Positions 28,401-44,599 of a stretch of DNA of 62,000 nt are shown piece by piece. The translations under genes and the position numbers were made by a program. The stretch lies in assembly GCA_012295275.1 (NCBI GenBank), contig CM022670.1, positions 7,631,712 through 7,693,711 of the forward strand. Reading direction: 5' to 3'. The stretch is from Chrysomallon squamiferum. Lineage: Eukaryota; Mollusca; Gastropoda; Neomphalida; Peltospiridae. The notes beneath the pieces are model-generated. The model had not been told where the DNA came from. It saw only the letters and a program-made list of their open reading frames with translations, and made no database searches. The first letter of the stretch is position 1. The number at the start of each line of letters is the position of its first letter.

Positions 28401-29351
28401 GCGCACCTTCCCATCAAAATAAAAACACAAAGAGTACTTCCTGGAACGTGATAATTCTAAAGAACAGAGCAAAGAGATAATTATGATTCAGTAATTCATC
28501 ATGTGTGGAACAAGCGCTTTACGTTCTAACTGCGTCTTGCAGCCTCTTTCACTGAAATAACAGGGACTCTGTCAAGTCCCGACGTTTTAAAAATAAATTG
28601 TAACAGATCGAGGAATAGAAATGAATACAGGAAACACCAAATTAGCGGATTTATTCTGCAACTCCCTGGTGTCAGTTTATTTAAACTCTTAATATCGCTT
28701 TTTGTATTTTTTTACAATTGAAAACACTGATATTTTCAATCATTCCGCGTCACTTCTGTTCTGGTAAACAATGCACCGAGGATCAGTCTATTTTTGCAAA
28801 TGTCGCTCTCTTACGGGCGAGACTAGTTAACTAGATGCGTTTAACCTCTGACCTCTAGGCGATTTAAAGATGTATGCGGGGTGTGATGGGCTGTCAGTAC
28901 CCTGTGAAATGATACGTTTAGTTCAGGGGGTTAGTGACCAACAGTCTAACGAGTTCTCTGACGTCTGCATCGTCATGCTACCTGCAATTACTGTCAGGTG
29001 ATTATGCTACCTGTAATCAGTGTCAGGTGAAAAAGTAAATGATAAATCCTCCCGTTTAGAAGCAAAATGTTTTAGTTTTACTGTTTGTTTTCTTCTTCTT
29101 CTTCTTCTTCTTCTTCTTCTTGTCTTGTTCTTTTAGCATTCTACTTTTTATGTTTTTTGTTTTCTTTTTCACTCTTTGTAAAAAGCTAATCTTATGACTT
29201 TTTCTTCTTTACTTCTTTTTCACTTATTTTCTCTTTTTTTTCTTCTTTTTTTTTCTTCAAATATTAAAAGAAGATTTATGATGATTATGCTGAAAATGTG
29301 GAAGTTGGTTGCAATGATATTGTTGATGACGATGATATAGCGATTTTTTTT

Positions 29352-29385
<34 letters not shown>

Positions 29386-29872
29386 AAAAAAACTTTTTTA
29401 TAAAAATAGAATACTATAAATATATATTTGTTACTACTACTATTCTAACAGCAACAACAACAGTCACAACAACATAATAATACTAATAATATTACTACTA
29501 ATAATAATAATAAAAAGTGTAAAATCTACTAACGATCATTCTAACAAGCAAATCGTTAAAAAAAAGGAAAAACAGGAAAACTATTAACGAAAAAAAAAAA
29601 ATAATAATAATAATTTTTTTTTTTAAAAAAGAAGCAGAAATCTTTAGTACAAAATCATAAACGGTGTAAAAACAAGAACAAAACTATGTTAATAACTAAT
29701 ATCAGTTTAGCTTCACGCAAATAGCGATGTCAAAACGCTAGACGATTTTGGCAGTTAACAATATAAAGTTTCCTCATGCTGTTTGAAAACTGAAATGAAG
29801 TGTCAGTTTGAGGTGGAAATACAAAGCCAGATAATTAATATCGCTAGTTGTTTTTCTTTGTGAACAGATCTT

Positions 29873-29916
<44 letters not shown>

Positions 29917-30180
29917 CTAAAAGTCACTTTTCTCGATATTTGGTCAAAACGAAATCATGACTTCATTTCGTCTAACAAGTGACCCTTGTAACGTGTTAAC
30001 CTCTCCATCTCGGGACCGGACCTTACTAATGATAATCACAGCAGGAGTTTACAACTGCCGAATCAGAAAGAATCAGATACACATGAAAAAAAAAAAAATG
30101 AAAAACAAGAGAGAGAAGCTAGGAAATCGACCATCGTAAAAAAATATTTCGCGTTAAGCTATTACTGGCGCTTTCCAAAC
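24591..30180. other. Intergenic DNA with many short microsatellites
   Basis: No gene recognised. Simple tracts include TA/CA at 25,438-25,515, imperfect ATT/GTT at 27,176-27,325, TTTA and ATC units at 28,215-28,275, CTT units at 29,093-29,120, TA at 29,356-29,381 and a poly-T run of about 34 bases at 29,875-29,909. The most balanced patches are 24,830-25,090 and 28,480-29,035. Confidence 0.5.
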
Positions 30181-30430
30181 ACAGCAACAAAACACCAAAA
30201 TAATCGGGGCGAACGCGAAGTTAACTTGTGACACGCTATTCACAAACAGAACAAAACTTTCCCATCGCGAACTCCATTTGTTTCGATTGGAGATAAGAAA
30301 AGCAATTGCAACTTAGATCGCTTCGTAAATGGCCCATTGTGTGGCCTGATGAGAGGTGTCTCCGCGCACCACGCTATGTCGGAATCTTCCGAGTGATGTC
30401 CCGTGACTGTCTCGTATCTGTGAATCAGTC
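30181..30430. other. Balanced-composition island
   Basis: About 250 bp free of simple repeats with several CpG dinucleotides, in contrast to both flanks. No open frame with a recognisable product. A conserved noncoding element is possible but not shown. Confidence 0.25.
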
Positions 30431-30628
30431 CAGGAAAAACTGAATTAGTATCTGAGAAGCAACAGTTGCTTCTTTATTAAATACCTGCGGTCGTCTGCCA
30501 TTTAGTTTTTGGTTTATTAACCTTTTAAGAAAAGTAAATAACTTGTAAATAATCTTGTTATTTTTATCGGTCACGTTGTGTTTAAATCGACATCAAATTC
30601 CTAAGCATAAAATTAATAGTTTTATTCA

Positions 30629-30630
<2 letters not shown>

Positions 30631-30690
<60 letters not shown>

Positions 30691-30950
30691 AATAATAACA
30701 GTAGCAACAATGCAGCAGAAGAAAGACTACAACTATTGTTGTTGCTGCAGCTGTTGCTTCTACGACTACAACCACAGTTTTGAATAATAATTGTAGTTAA
30801 TAACTTTGTAGTATAGAAGTAATAACATCAGCAGTAGTACTAATAGTAACAGTGGTAGTAGTCGAACAGTTATAAGTATTAGTATTAGTAGTTATAGTTG
30901 TTGTAGTAAAAGTGGTAGGTTTAGTAGAAATTCTCAAACAAGTTAAATCT
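30631..30950. repeat. AAT microsatellite and imperfect AGT/GTT-rich tract
   Basis: AAT units at about 30,631-30,680 pass into imperfect trinucleotide-like sequence rich in AGT, GTT and GCA. A loose inverted pair occurs around 30,702-30,765. Confidence 0.7.
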
Positions 30951-35600
<4,650 letters not shown>

Positions 35601-36450
35601 GACAGTCTTACATCGATTCTTTTGGGCCGGATACATAGATACCTACATACATACTGGCCCATATATTATTCATTTATTTGATATTTTAGAATCAAATACG
35701 CAGTAACATAGTTCTGATTTCAAAGGTCATCACTTTGACTTCGAGATATCACTTTAGTAAATTTTAATCTATTAGACTGATAATTTTTTGTTGTACGGTG
35801 CATTTCTCGGAAATCGTAAATTATTTATAACTTATCGTTATCTCTGTCTTCGAGCTATTGTCGTACATCACACTAGACTAATATTTGTTTTTCTGATATT
35901 AATCTTATCTCACTTCAGTTTTGTTATGAGTGATAATGCGAGCTGTTTATTTAAATCTGTTTAAACTGTATGTCAGTAAAAAAAAGTTTACGTTACAAAA
36001 CTTTGAATAGACAATAAACGTTTTTCTATCGAAATCAGTTCAGTAAACCTCAACTAGTCAACTGTGACAAAGGTGTATTTTATATAACTGAATTGCTCAA
36101 GTTTGTTTTGATGGCCTTATGGCCTTCGAAGTGCGAGCGAATGGGTGCATTCTTTCGCCTCTTTATCAGCGGCCTATGACGGTGTTTGTGAGGTTGTGAT
36201 TGGACTTTGTCCTCCTATGTCAGTGCGTTCCAGAATATTGTCTACGTGCAGAGTTTAATCAGACGTAGGTAGGGCAGAGAATATTCAAATCTTAAAATAC
36301 ATATACGTACATACACTGAGACAGATACAGTCATATGCCTGATTATACAAACAGCGATAAGTTTATAAATAGAAAGGCAGAGATGCATAAATTTAAAATT
36401 GTGTTTTGTGTTACATTCTGGAATTACACACCCATCTCCACAGTCGCATT

Positions 36451-36452
36451 TC

Positions 36453-36531
<79 letters not shown>

Positions 36532-36540
36532 GTTATTATT
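36451..36540. repeat. TTA microsatellite
   Basis: About 27 TTA units within unit 0. Confidence 0.95.
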
Positions 36541-38103
36541 TCACAACGATCTAAAACAAGGAAACATGTATATCGCTATTAGTTGTATGTACGAATCTGA
36601 AAAAGAAGACGAAGAAAACCACATATTTCAGTATTTAAAAGCAATCAACAACTTTAGATACTGTACTCTAAAAATGTTTTATTCTGTTTCGGTGAAAACG
36701 TTTACATGATGTAAAGAACACAGTATTACTTGTCATTAAAATATTTTAACTTTTCTTATTCATAATACTGCACAGTAAATTGCACAGTAATAGTAAAGCC
36801 AATACGTGTCCTGGCTTTAAACACACTGGTAGAAAATAATGTTATACATTACGACAAAACCTCATTTTCTCTGACAGTTTTATATTTATATTTTCTAACA
36901 TAAAGAAACCAATTCAAAATAAAAACATCCACCATCTCAAAAAAAAAAAAAAAAGTGTTAATGGTTTCCAGCTAATATTGATAAATATGTTGATTGAGAA
37001 ATACAAATTTAAAGAATCAAAACATCCTAGTTTTATCAAATAGTTATAGCTAATTATAAAATGAATGAAAAGTAAAAAATTTAAAGTTTTGTTAATAACA
37101 CACCAAAAGTGAAATTAACTTGCAAAGTAAATTAACATTTTAAGCTTTCTGTTCTGATATTTGTTTGGCATATTTTAACAAGCTCGGGTCAGTTTTATCA
37201 TTAAACGACATGTTTCTCAGTTTCATGAGTTATTTCAACTTAAAATGTTGATGATGATAATAAAAATAACAATAATTTATTTTTAAATTTTTCCTATTTC
37301 AAAAAATACATAATAATAATGTATGTAGATATCTGAAAAAAAAAGCTGGATTAGACAGACAAATGGAAAAAGGAAACATTAGCTAATTCTTTCCAAAAAC
37401 AGTGTCAAATAGAAAACTGTCTCTGTAATTACTGGAATCATCCTGCAGCGTTCGAAGAAGACGTTACCAATGATCTGAATATTGGTAGTGCCTGTTAAAA
37501 AAAAAGAGAGGATCTTCTGATAGCTTTAACTAATCTATTTACTGTAGTATCAGTTTTGTTAAATTACGAAAACATTGCAGCAGCTTAGTTACACGTTTAT
37601 CAGTACTGGTAAACAAAAGATTTCCATTAATGACAATAGGTAGGAAAAATTAACTGCATGACAGTAACAATACACTCTGACCATTCCGACATTCTATCTA
37701 CGCATCTTGTGTAACTGTTGTAATCAAAAGAAATAATTTCTAAACTTTAAGATGGTATTATCGATATGTTTGTATTTTGTCCTATTTTCTTTTTTAGTGA
37801 ATCAAGCAAAATCGTTCTCGTTCAAGTATGAGTATTTCTAAATGGGAACACTGAAAGGTAAAAAAAAGTAACAAAATAAATTGTACAAGAGAAAAACATT
37901 GAGAAAATTTTACGGGATAGTTTGTGTCCTGCAGCCTCATATGAACTTGACCTGACTCAGAGAACAGAGAGTGTATAATGAGACAAAATATTACATTAAG
38001 TCAAAAACATCGACCTCACAGATATATCTTGTTACAAGCATAAACAACATTTCAGTAAAAAACGTTATTTTGATTGTGAAATCTATCATTTAAGATAAAT
38101 TAC

Positions 38104-38697
38104 CTGTCTACACATTTTTTTATCGTATCTGCACCATGTGGCAAAGTGTTCGCAGTTGTTTGTAGCAAAATTGTATTTACCAAACGTTTTACATCCAAGT
38201 TTTGATCTTGCTCTCTCCACGATTTCTTCTTTGCTGAATGGACTGCACATATAGGTAAGAAATGTAATTGTCAGTTTTGACTGTTTCAGAAATTGTTACG
38301 TCTTTAAACTATTTATAAACATCGTTATTGCAAAAATATTTTAAACGATAAATTTCCGAATGATTATTCTTTTTAGTTCTAATTACTGTTACCGTTACTC
38401 ATTAGTGTTTTTTTTTTTTTTTTTTTTTTTTTTTTTGAAATCTGTTTAAATATTTAATATGAAATAAAATAATAGTTGACAATTACCTGACGATAGACTC
38501 AATCTCATACGAGGAATTACCTCTAACGATTTCAAAATCCTCTTCATTAATAAAGCTGTCATCTGTAAAGTGAACAATTTTTCCATCTCCTACGGAAAAG
38601 AAAACAAATGTAAAATTAGAAAGTATCACAAACCGAATTCAAAGTTCAAGATAAGTCGGAAATACACAATATAATGCATATGTGAAGGTTATAAAAA

Positions 38698-38731
<34 letters not shown>

Positions 38732-38888
38732 GGTGTGTTAAAGAGAGAGTTATGCGTATATATCTGAATAAAATAAGAAATTGGTGTAATATAAACTTAC
38801 CAACATAAACGGCAAAATGATAAATCACCTTGTGTTTGAACATTATTATATCTCCTGGTTTTGCCTCTGCAGATATTTTCAGATGTCT
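38104..38888 (-). CDS. PLAAT/LRAT-domain protein, copy A (5' and 3' ends unresolved)
   Basis: A member of the LRAT/HRASLS (PLAAT) family, thiol acyltransferases and phospholipases A1/A2 of the NlpC/P60 fold that work through a His-His-Cys triad. Three exons are clear on the minus strand: 38,801-38,866 (or to 38,888), 38,487-38,589 and 38,104-38,242, with GT-AG junctions in phases 1 and 2. They encode KPGDIIMFKHK, YHFAVYVG with the first His, KIVHFTDDS with the second His, and TNNCEHFATWCRYDKK with the catalytic Cys. The ATG used in copies B-D is replaced (reads EAKPGD), and AG sites just upstream suggest either a separate first exon or loss of the start. A degenerate match to the last exon of copy D lies at about 37,438-37,491. 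The domain call is strong; whether the gene works is open. Confidence 0.75.
38409..38436. repeat. Poly-T run in copy A intron 2
   Basis: A T run of about 28 bases, which is poly-A on the transcribed strand. Confidence 0.9.
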
Positions 38889-38982
38889 CTAAATTGTAAT
38901 AAGTAGATGAATAAAATAGTTCTCGTTAGACATGAAGTGAATTTTGTTTTTATTACTATTTCTTTTAAACTTTATTTTCTTC

Positions 38983-38985
38983 TAT

Positions 38986-39020
<35 letters not shown>

Positions 39021-39022
39021 TT
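38983..39022. repeat. TTTA microsatellite upstream of copy A
   Basis: About ten TTTA units between the copy A exons and the conserved upstream block. A similar tract occupies the same place in copy B (42,247-42,295). Confidence 0.9.
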
Positions 39023-39139
39023 AAAAGATAACGAAATAAGATGTATTATATTAAAGAAAAAACATGTATGTATTTTCTTGGTAAACGCACTTTACAAGTC
39101 ATAAAGATTTGGCCCTGAATAAAAATACATTTGTCGTTG

Positions 39140-39200
39140 ATTTTGTATTACAGTCAACAAAAAATTACCTACTTGTATACGTCATTATATTACTCTGGTA
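39140..39200 (-). promoter_or_regulatory. Conserved upstream block of copy A (putative 5' exon end)
   Basis: On the minus strand ACGTATACAAGTAG is followed by GTAATT, a plausible donor after 39,169. The same block precedes copies B, C and D and the decayed copies at the matching distance. In this copy it contains an ATG, but that ATG would not join the LRAT frame through either acceptor seen. Confidence 0.4.
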
Positions 39201-41176
39201 TCCACGTTAGGTTATTTCTTGGTATACAAATACAATGTTAACAGAACCATCCACACACAATTATATATATATATATATGCAAATATGTGTGTGGGTGTGT
39301 CTGTGTGTATTTCTGTTTGTATGTGAGTGTTTATGTATGTCTTTATGTATGTATGTATATATGTATTTCTGTCTATAACTATCTTTAATTTTATTATTAT
39401 TGTTATTATTGGTGATATTATCGTATTTTCTTGTTGCTGTTGTTGTTGTTGTTGTTCTTATTATTATTATTACTATTATTAATTTCATTATTATTATAAT
39501 ATTAATGAGTATTGCATTTGAAAGTTTTCTAACATTTATTTATTCAAATATGTTTTTAGTATTTTGTCATGCGTGTGTATGTGTGTTTGTCATACACATA
39601 TATTACTCGATTTGTTAAATAATGTATTTAAAATATCTTTACTTTTCTGTAATGACAAGAAATGCTTTATGTAAATTATCCTCTTTTTCTGTAATATAAT
39701 TTTTTTAGCACACATTTAAATTATTTATATACGTTTTAAAATAATTTATATTTTTATTTAAAGTATTTTACAGTCTAATTAGCGTGTCTAGACCAGCCGA
39801 CCACATAATTCAAATCAGTATTTTATCATTTTTATCATGTGTAGTGTAATTTGACATTCTAATAAATAAAGAAACAAATATAACCAGCCACTCTGATATA
39901 GAATAATTAATTGTATTAGTTAGAAGAAAACATACAGTGGGTTTTACTTTCGTAGAAACAATAACTAAAAAAACATCACAGCAGTTATTTTTTAACATCA
40001 TTTTTAAACGAACGAAGTTTAATTTCTATTGTTTCAAAAACTATTTTTACTGAATATTCATTTATTGTAGTTTTTGTTGTTTTTGTTGCTGTTGTATTTT
40101 TGCAAGTGTTATTAAACCAGGAGCATTTCCTGTTAAGGAATAAATATGCACGAATACGTAATTTATCTGACGTTTCAGCAGATTCTGTAGAGTCAGTATA
40201 CTCAGTAAATTGGGTTCAGGTGGCCACGAAGCATTTCAATTACTATACTTTATTTTTAAAAGTGATTCCCTTTAAGTAATTTAAATTTAAAAAGCGATCC
40301 GGTATAATGTGAAAATACTAACAATTACAAAACAATGATTATCTCACATAGATATATAAATATACAGATGCAGATATAGATAGATGGACAGATAGATATT
40401 CATACAGATAGATTTTTTATTATTTTATTTTTTTATTAATAACATTATATATTTGTACATTTTGACATTAAAACACGAAATTCCAAGGACAAAATTCAAG
40501 TAAGTTTTATTAATTTTTCAAATAAATACTGTAAAGAATCTCTTACTAATGGAAACAGTATTAATATAATCTAAATTTAACTAAATATCTGAATCATCCT
40601 GTGCAGAAAACATTTTGAGGTCTTCAGACAGTAGTATTTATATCTTCAGTTTGTTAATTAGTCATTTAATTTATAATAGAAAATATAATACTTGAAAATA
40701 GCTGAAATGCATTCTTATATCAAACAACGTAATCAGAAGGATGTAAAAGGAAGAGATTTGTGATAGATTCTGACTGTAACAAAAATATAAAAGTGGATAT
40801 AGAACTAATGTTTATTTTTCGTTATTTATTTCCCTATTTTCTTTTTGGTGAATCAAACAAAATAACTATCATTGAGTCATGACAACTTCTAAACTGAAAT
40901 ACCGAGAAGAAAGAAAGAAAAAACCGGTTATATTGGTAAAAAGTGATTAACAAGAAAAGTAAGTATCTCGGGTGTTTTTACGGGGTAGTTCGTACACCCC
41001 CATACACACTCATATGCACTGGGCCTGACTCAGAGAAGAGAGCCTGTATAATGAGATAAAATATTAGATTAAGTCAAAAACATTGACCTCACAGATATAT
41101 CTTGTTACAAGCATAAACAACCTTTCAGTAAAAATGTTTAGTTTGATTGTGAAATCTATCATTTAAAACAAATTAC

Positions 41177-41939
41177 CTGTGTACTAATTTTCTTATCGTA
41201 TCTGCACCAGCGGGCAAAGTGTTCGGAGTTGTTTTCACCAACACTGTATTCACCAAACTTTTTATATCCAACTTTTGACCTTGCTCTCTTCACAATTTTT
41301 TCTTTATTGTATGGACTGCACATACAAGTAAGAAATGTAATTGTCAGTTTTAACTGCTTCACAAATTGTTATGTCTTTAAACTATATATAAACATCGTTA
41401 TTGCTAAATATTTTAGCGGAAAATTTCCGAACGATTATTCCTTTTAGTTCTAATTACTGTTACAGGTTCTTTATTCAAATAATATATACCCCGTATTCTG
41501 ATGGAACTGGAATTTTTCAAAACCACGGAAATTTCTATAAAAGTAACTCATTAGTGTATCTTTTTTCTGAAATTTGTTTAAAAATCTAATATAAAATAAA
41601 ATAATATTTGACAATTACCTTTCCTCAAAATCAATAGTAAACGATGAAAGTTTATCTCTAAAAGGTTTCAAATCTTCTTCTTTAATAAAGCTGTCATCTG
41701 TAAAGTGAACAATATTTTCATCTCCTACGGAAAATAAAAAAATGTAAAATTAGAAACTATCAGAAACCAAATACAAAGTTCAAGATAAATCAGTGTGTGT
41801 GTATGTATTTGAGAGAGAGAGTGATATGCGTATCTATGTATAAAACAAGAAATCAGTATAATGTAAGCTTACCAACATAAACGGCATAATGATCATGTCC
41901 TTCGAGTTTGAATATTATTAAATCTCCAGGTTCTGTCAT
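41177..41939 (-). CDS. PLAAT/LRAT-domain protein, copy B, catalytic Cys replaced by Ser
   Basis: Three exons on the minus strand: 41,873-41,939 (starting at ATG), 41,619-41,724 and 41,177-41,315, joined in phases 1 and 2 as in copies C and D. They encode MTEPGDLIIFK, DHYAVYVG (His17), NIVHFTDDS (His29) and ENNSEHFARWCRYDKK. In PLAAT enzymes the motif is NCEHF with the nucleophilic Cys. Here the codon is TCC, so residue 88 is Ser. The fold signature is otherwise well kept. This could be a protein that has lost enzyme activity but kept a binding role, a Ser-nucleophile variant, or an early pseudogene. No convincing terminal exon was found; reading into the intron adds VICFK and a stop. It lies about 3.1 kb from copy A. 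Confidence 0.8.
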
Positions 41940-42240
41940 TGACGATCTATGCTGGAATGTTTTCGAAGTTACCCCGAGAATGAAACGTATGATAAACTCG
42001 TTATGTTATCTTCTTAGTTTGAAAGCTTGTTCAATTGAAATTCTTCCTGCTTTCTAGGAATAAAACTGATGCGTATGAAATTTTAACTTGAAGTGTCAAA
42101 GGTGAAAGATAACTAAGCAGGCATTGTGTAATCGTGTTTAATTGATCTGAAATGTGAATATACGTATATTAATTGCTGACTCTTTATCTATCTTTCAATT
42201 AAAACAAATAGAGGAATAATACTATAATACTAGTTTTTTT

Positions 42241-42296
<56 letters not shown>

Positions 42297-42397
42297 AACG
42301 CAAACAAAATATATTAAATTAAAGTAGCAAAATTTTAATTTTCTGTTGATGGAGTAAACATATTTTCTTGGTAAACGCATTTCACAAGTCAAAAAAG

Positions 42398-43937
42398 GTT
42401 AAACGTCAAAAGAACTTTTTGATCAATTTTCGAAGCATTGTTCTTTTTTTAGGCAAGATAGGGTCACGTTATTAACCTTTATGTTGTCATTTGGACTGAA
42501 GACATCACATTATTAAGGGCATGCAATTACTGCCCTTATCTTTAGAAAGTTTCTAAGTTAACCCAGATTTTCTTTTCATGGATTTGAAGTAAAAACATAG
42601 TCAGACGTCACTAACAACCTGTCTCGATACACCCACTGTGACGCCTCGCGTCCCATTTGCACGTGCTTAGTATTAGTGTAATTCAATGCATGCCAGTTTT
42701 ATCTATAAAAGAGATGAGCATTTTCATTTCATCATCAGTTTGAATCTGAAGATAGTTTGAGAACAGTTCAGTTTGCAAGAAAGGAAAAGGACCATTGGCT
42801 GGCTAGCAGATGAACACATTAAAAGATCTGTGACTCACCGTTTAAATGTAAGCCAAAGTGTTATCGATAAACTCTGGAAAAGGTTCAGGGCGACTAATTC
42901 TATTCAGAGTTGCTCCCGTTCTGGAAGACCACGATTAACAGTAGCACGAGAAGACAGTTTTCTGATGATAACGACGTTATGTCAGCGCTTTGTGAACTCA
43001 CGGCATCTTCGTGATCAACTCGGAGCTGCTACAGGCAACAGTGTGTCTTACCAGCATTAGGAATCGTCTGCGAGAGCAAGGTTTTCGATATCGACTGCTT
43101 GCCCGTCACACAAGGACTTGCCTTAATCAGTGCAGATTAATCAGTTATATCCGGTGGAACCGTGGTCAGTGGGCAGGGACATCATTCGCAGATACCTCAC
43201 GGTACTTGCTTCAGTTCTTTCATGGCCGAGCTCGTGTTTGCAGTCGTCAAGGAGAAACATTTGCTGATGTTAACGTTCATCATCTACTATTCCGAAGAGG
43301 AAGTTTAATGGTATGGGTGTGCATAGCCATAAATCACACAATCCCTCTGAACAATCTTAATGGAAATTTGACTCATCAACATTATTTCAACGAGACTGTC
43401 CAAGATTTTGTAATTCCACTTCTGCAGTTGATTGAACCATGATCTTGGTTCCAGGACGACAACGCAAGACCTCATCATGCCAGGTTGGTGACTGACTTCC
43501 TGTAGCAGCATACATTGTCTGCATGTTCACCAGACGTGTCACCCACAGAGCATCCATGGGATGAACTAGGGCGGCGAGTTCGATCACACCAAGTCCCTGC
43601 CGTCGAACTCCTGCAGCTGGATCACAATTAGTTGTAGAAAACAAGCAAATTCTCAAAGTTATTCCCAATGTCTGGTTAACAGCCTGCGCCAACGTTATCC
43701 AGAATGTGTGAATGATAATGGTGGTTATACCAGTTACTCATGCTTCTAGTACATGTGTGAACATCATTTTTCGGGGTGCACGACTTTCTCCATCTGGTTA
43801 ATAAACTAGTTTCCAAGCAAAGATTTGCTGTTTTCTGTTTTCTGTTCTTGATACATCAAACAAATAATCAGTCATTAGTCTTCGTAATTTCAGCATATTT
43901 GCTGTTTTTATTTGCATAAATACTTTTGACCCTTAAC
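42398..43937 (+). mobile_element. Tc1-family DNA transposon, inactive
   Basis: An element of about 1.54 kb with a short imperfect terminal inverted repeat: GTTAAACGTCAAAAG at 42,398-42,412 and its match, read on the minus strand, GTTAAGGGTCAAAAG at about 43,923-43,937. It encloses a broken transposase. It sits upstream of copy B, inside the sequence AAAGGTT...CCCATTGATTTTGTATT, which is uninterrupted in the other copies. The exact ends are uncertain by a few bases. Confidence 0.8.
42773..43711 (+). pseudogene. Tc1-type transposase pseudogene
   Basis: Cut-and-paste DDE transposase remnant. The N-terminus has the paired-type helix-turn-helix (VTHRLNVSQSVIDKLWKRF) and the GRPR hook. After a frameshift near 43,040 come IRNRLREQGFRYRLLAR, a first Asp region (FADTSRY in place of the usual DESRF), GSLMVWVCI, QDDNARPHHARL with the second Asp, and SPDVSPTEHPWDELGRR with the last Glu. 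Internal stops (for example TGA at 43,441) and frame changes rule out a working protein. The sequence looks like a long-dead copy. Confidence 0.88.
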
Positions 43938-43989
43938 TTATTTTGAGTAGTTTACATTTTATTTTGCCCATTGATTTTGTATTGCAGTC

Positions 43990-44060
43990 AACGGAAAATT
44001 ACCTATTTGTATACGTTATTCTATACAACAGGCAAATATTAAGAAATGTCTTGAATAATG
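43990..44060 (-). promoter_or_regulatory. Conserved upstream block of copy B (putative 5' exon end)
   Basis: Minus-strand ACGTATACAAATAG precedes the donor-like GTAATT after 44,003, matching the block upstream of copies A, C and D. In copy B the Tc1 element separates it from the coding exons by about 2 kb. Confidence 0.4.
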
Positions 44061-44383
44061 TCTAAAAATTTCTCGTCGTTATTTAAAAAAAGAAATACAG
44101 AAAGAAAATGATACAAAAGACTGAATAATTAAAGATATATAAATAATACAAATTTTAAAAAGAAAAAGAAAGAAAGAAAAAAATGTAGGCAATTTACATG
44201 TGAGGGGAAATAATAACGTCAATAAACTAAAACTGGATTATTTCCCTTTAGTAATGTCTGTATTTTATATAAGTGTGTGTTTCTGTAGTTGCGAGCCTGT
44301 GTTTCATTGTGTGTTGTCTAAATCTGTATATCTGTGTTTTTAACTGATAGTCTAAGGCCAGAAGGAAAACACACCTATATAAT

Positions 44384-44548
44384 TTACATCTTGACAATTC
44401 TCATGTGAGTTTCTCTCGTCACGGACATTGATCGGGCTCTGCGAACAGCGCCGAGGTTCTTTTCGGCGAGATCGGCTCTGTGCTCGGCATCTTCGATTAT
44501 TTGCTGAGCTTTGCGGTATTTGTTCATTGTAAGATTGGCTACATCCTC
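44384..44548 (-). CDS. Terminal exon encoding a myosin heavy chain tail (orphan)
   Basis: A 55-codon block on the minus strand, preceded by a good acceptor (TTGTTTTCAG) and ended by TAA at 44,384-44,386. It reads EDVANLTMNKYRKAQ, then EDAEHRADLAEKNLGAV, then RARSMSVTRE, and finishes RIVKM. The pattern of charged and hydrophobic residues and the words match the end of the coiled-coil rod and short tailpiece of muscle-type myosin heavy chain. Base composition is far richer in GC than the flanks. No other myosin exon was seen in the window. It could be the true or an alternative last exon of a myosin gene whose body lies beyond 62 kb on this strand, or a duplicated fragment. The exon starts in phase 0, the same phase in which PLAAT exon 3 ends. 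Confidence 0.75.
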   Translation of the reverse strand, partial: EDVANLTMNKYRKAQQIIEDAEHRADLAEKNLGAVRRARSMSVTRETHMRIVKM

Positions 44549-44599
44549 CTGAAAACAAATCAGAAAAAGATGCACTCATATAAATATTTTAATTATTAA

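Larger units (their letters stand above)
35630..40420. repeat. Diverged relative of the 7-kb repeat unit (unit 0)
   Basis: Sequence collinear with unit 1 begins near 35,630 (GGCCC-ATATATTATTCATTTAT words) and can be followed through 36,300-36,440, 36,720-37,210, the copy A exons and 39,240-40,420, ending in GATA-type repeats that also end unit 1. It is clearly more diverged than units 1-3 are from each other. It lacks the part of unit 1 that holds the decayed exon 3 at 47.8 kb. Confidence 0.7.
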
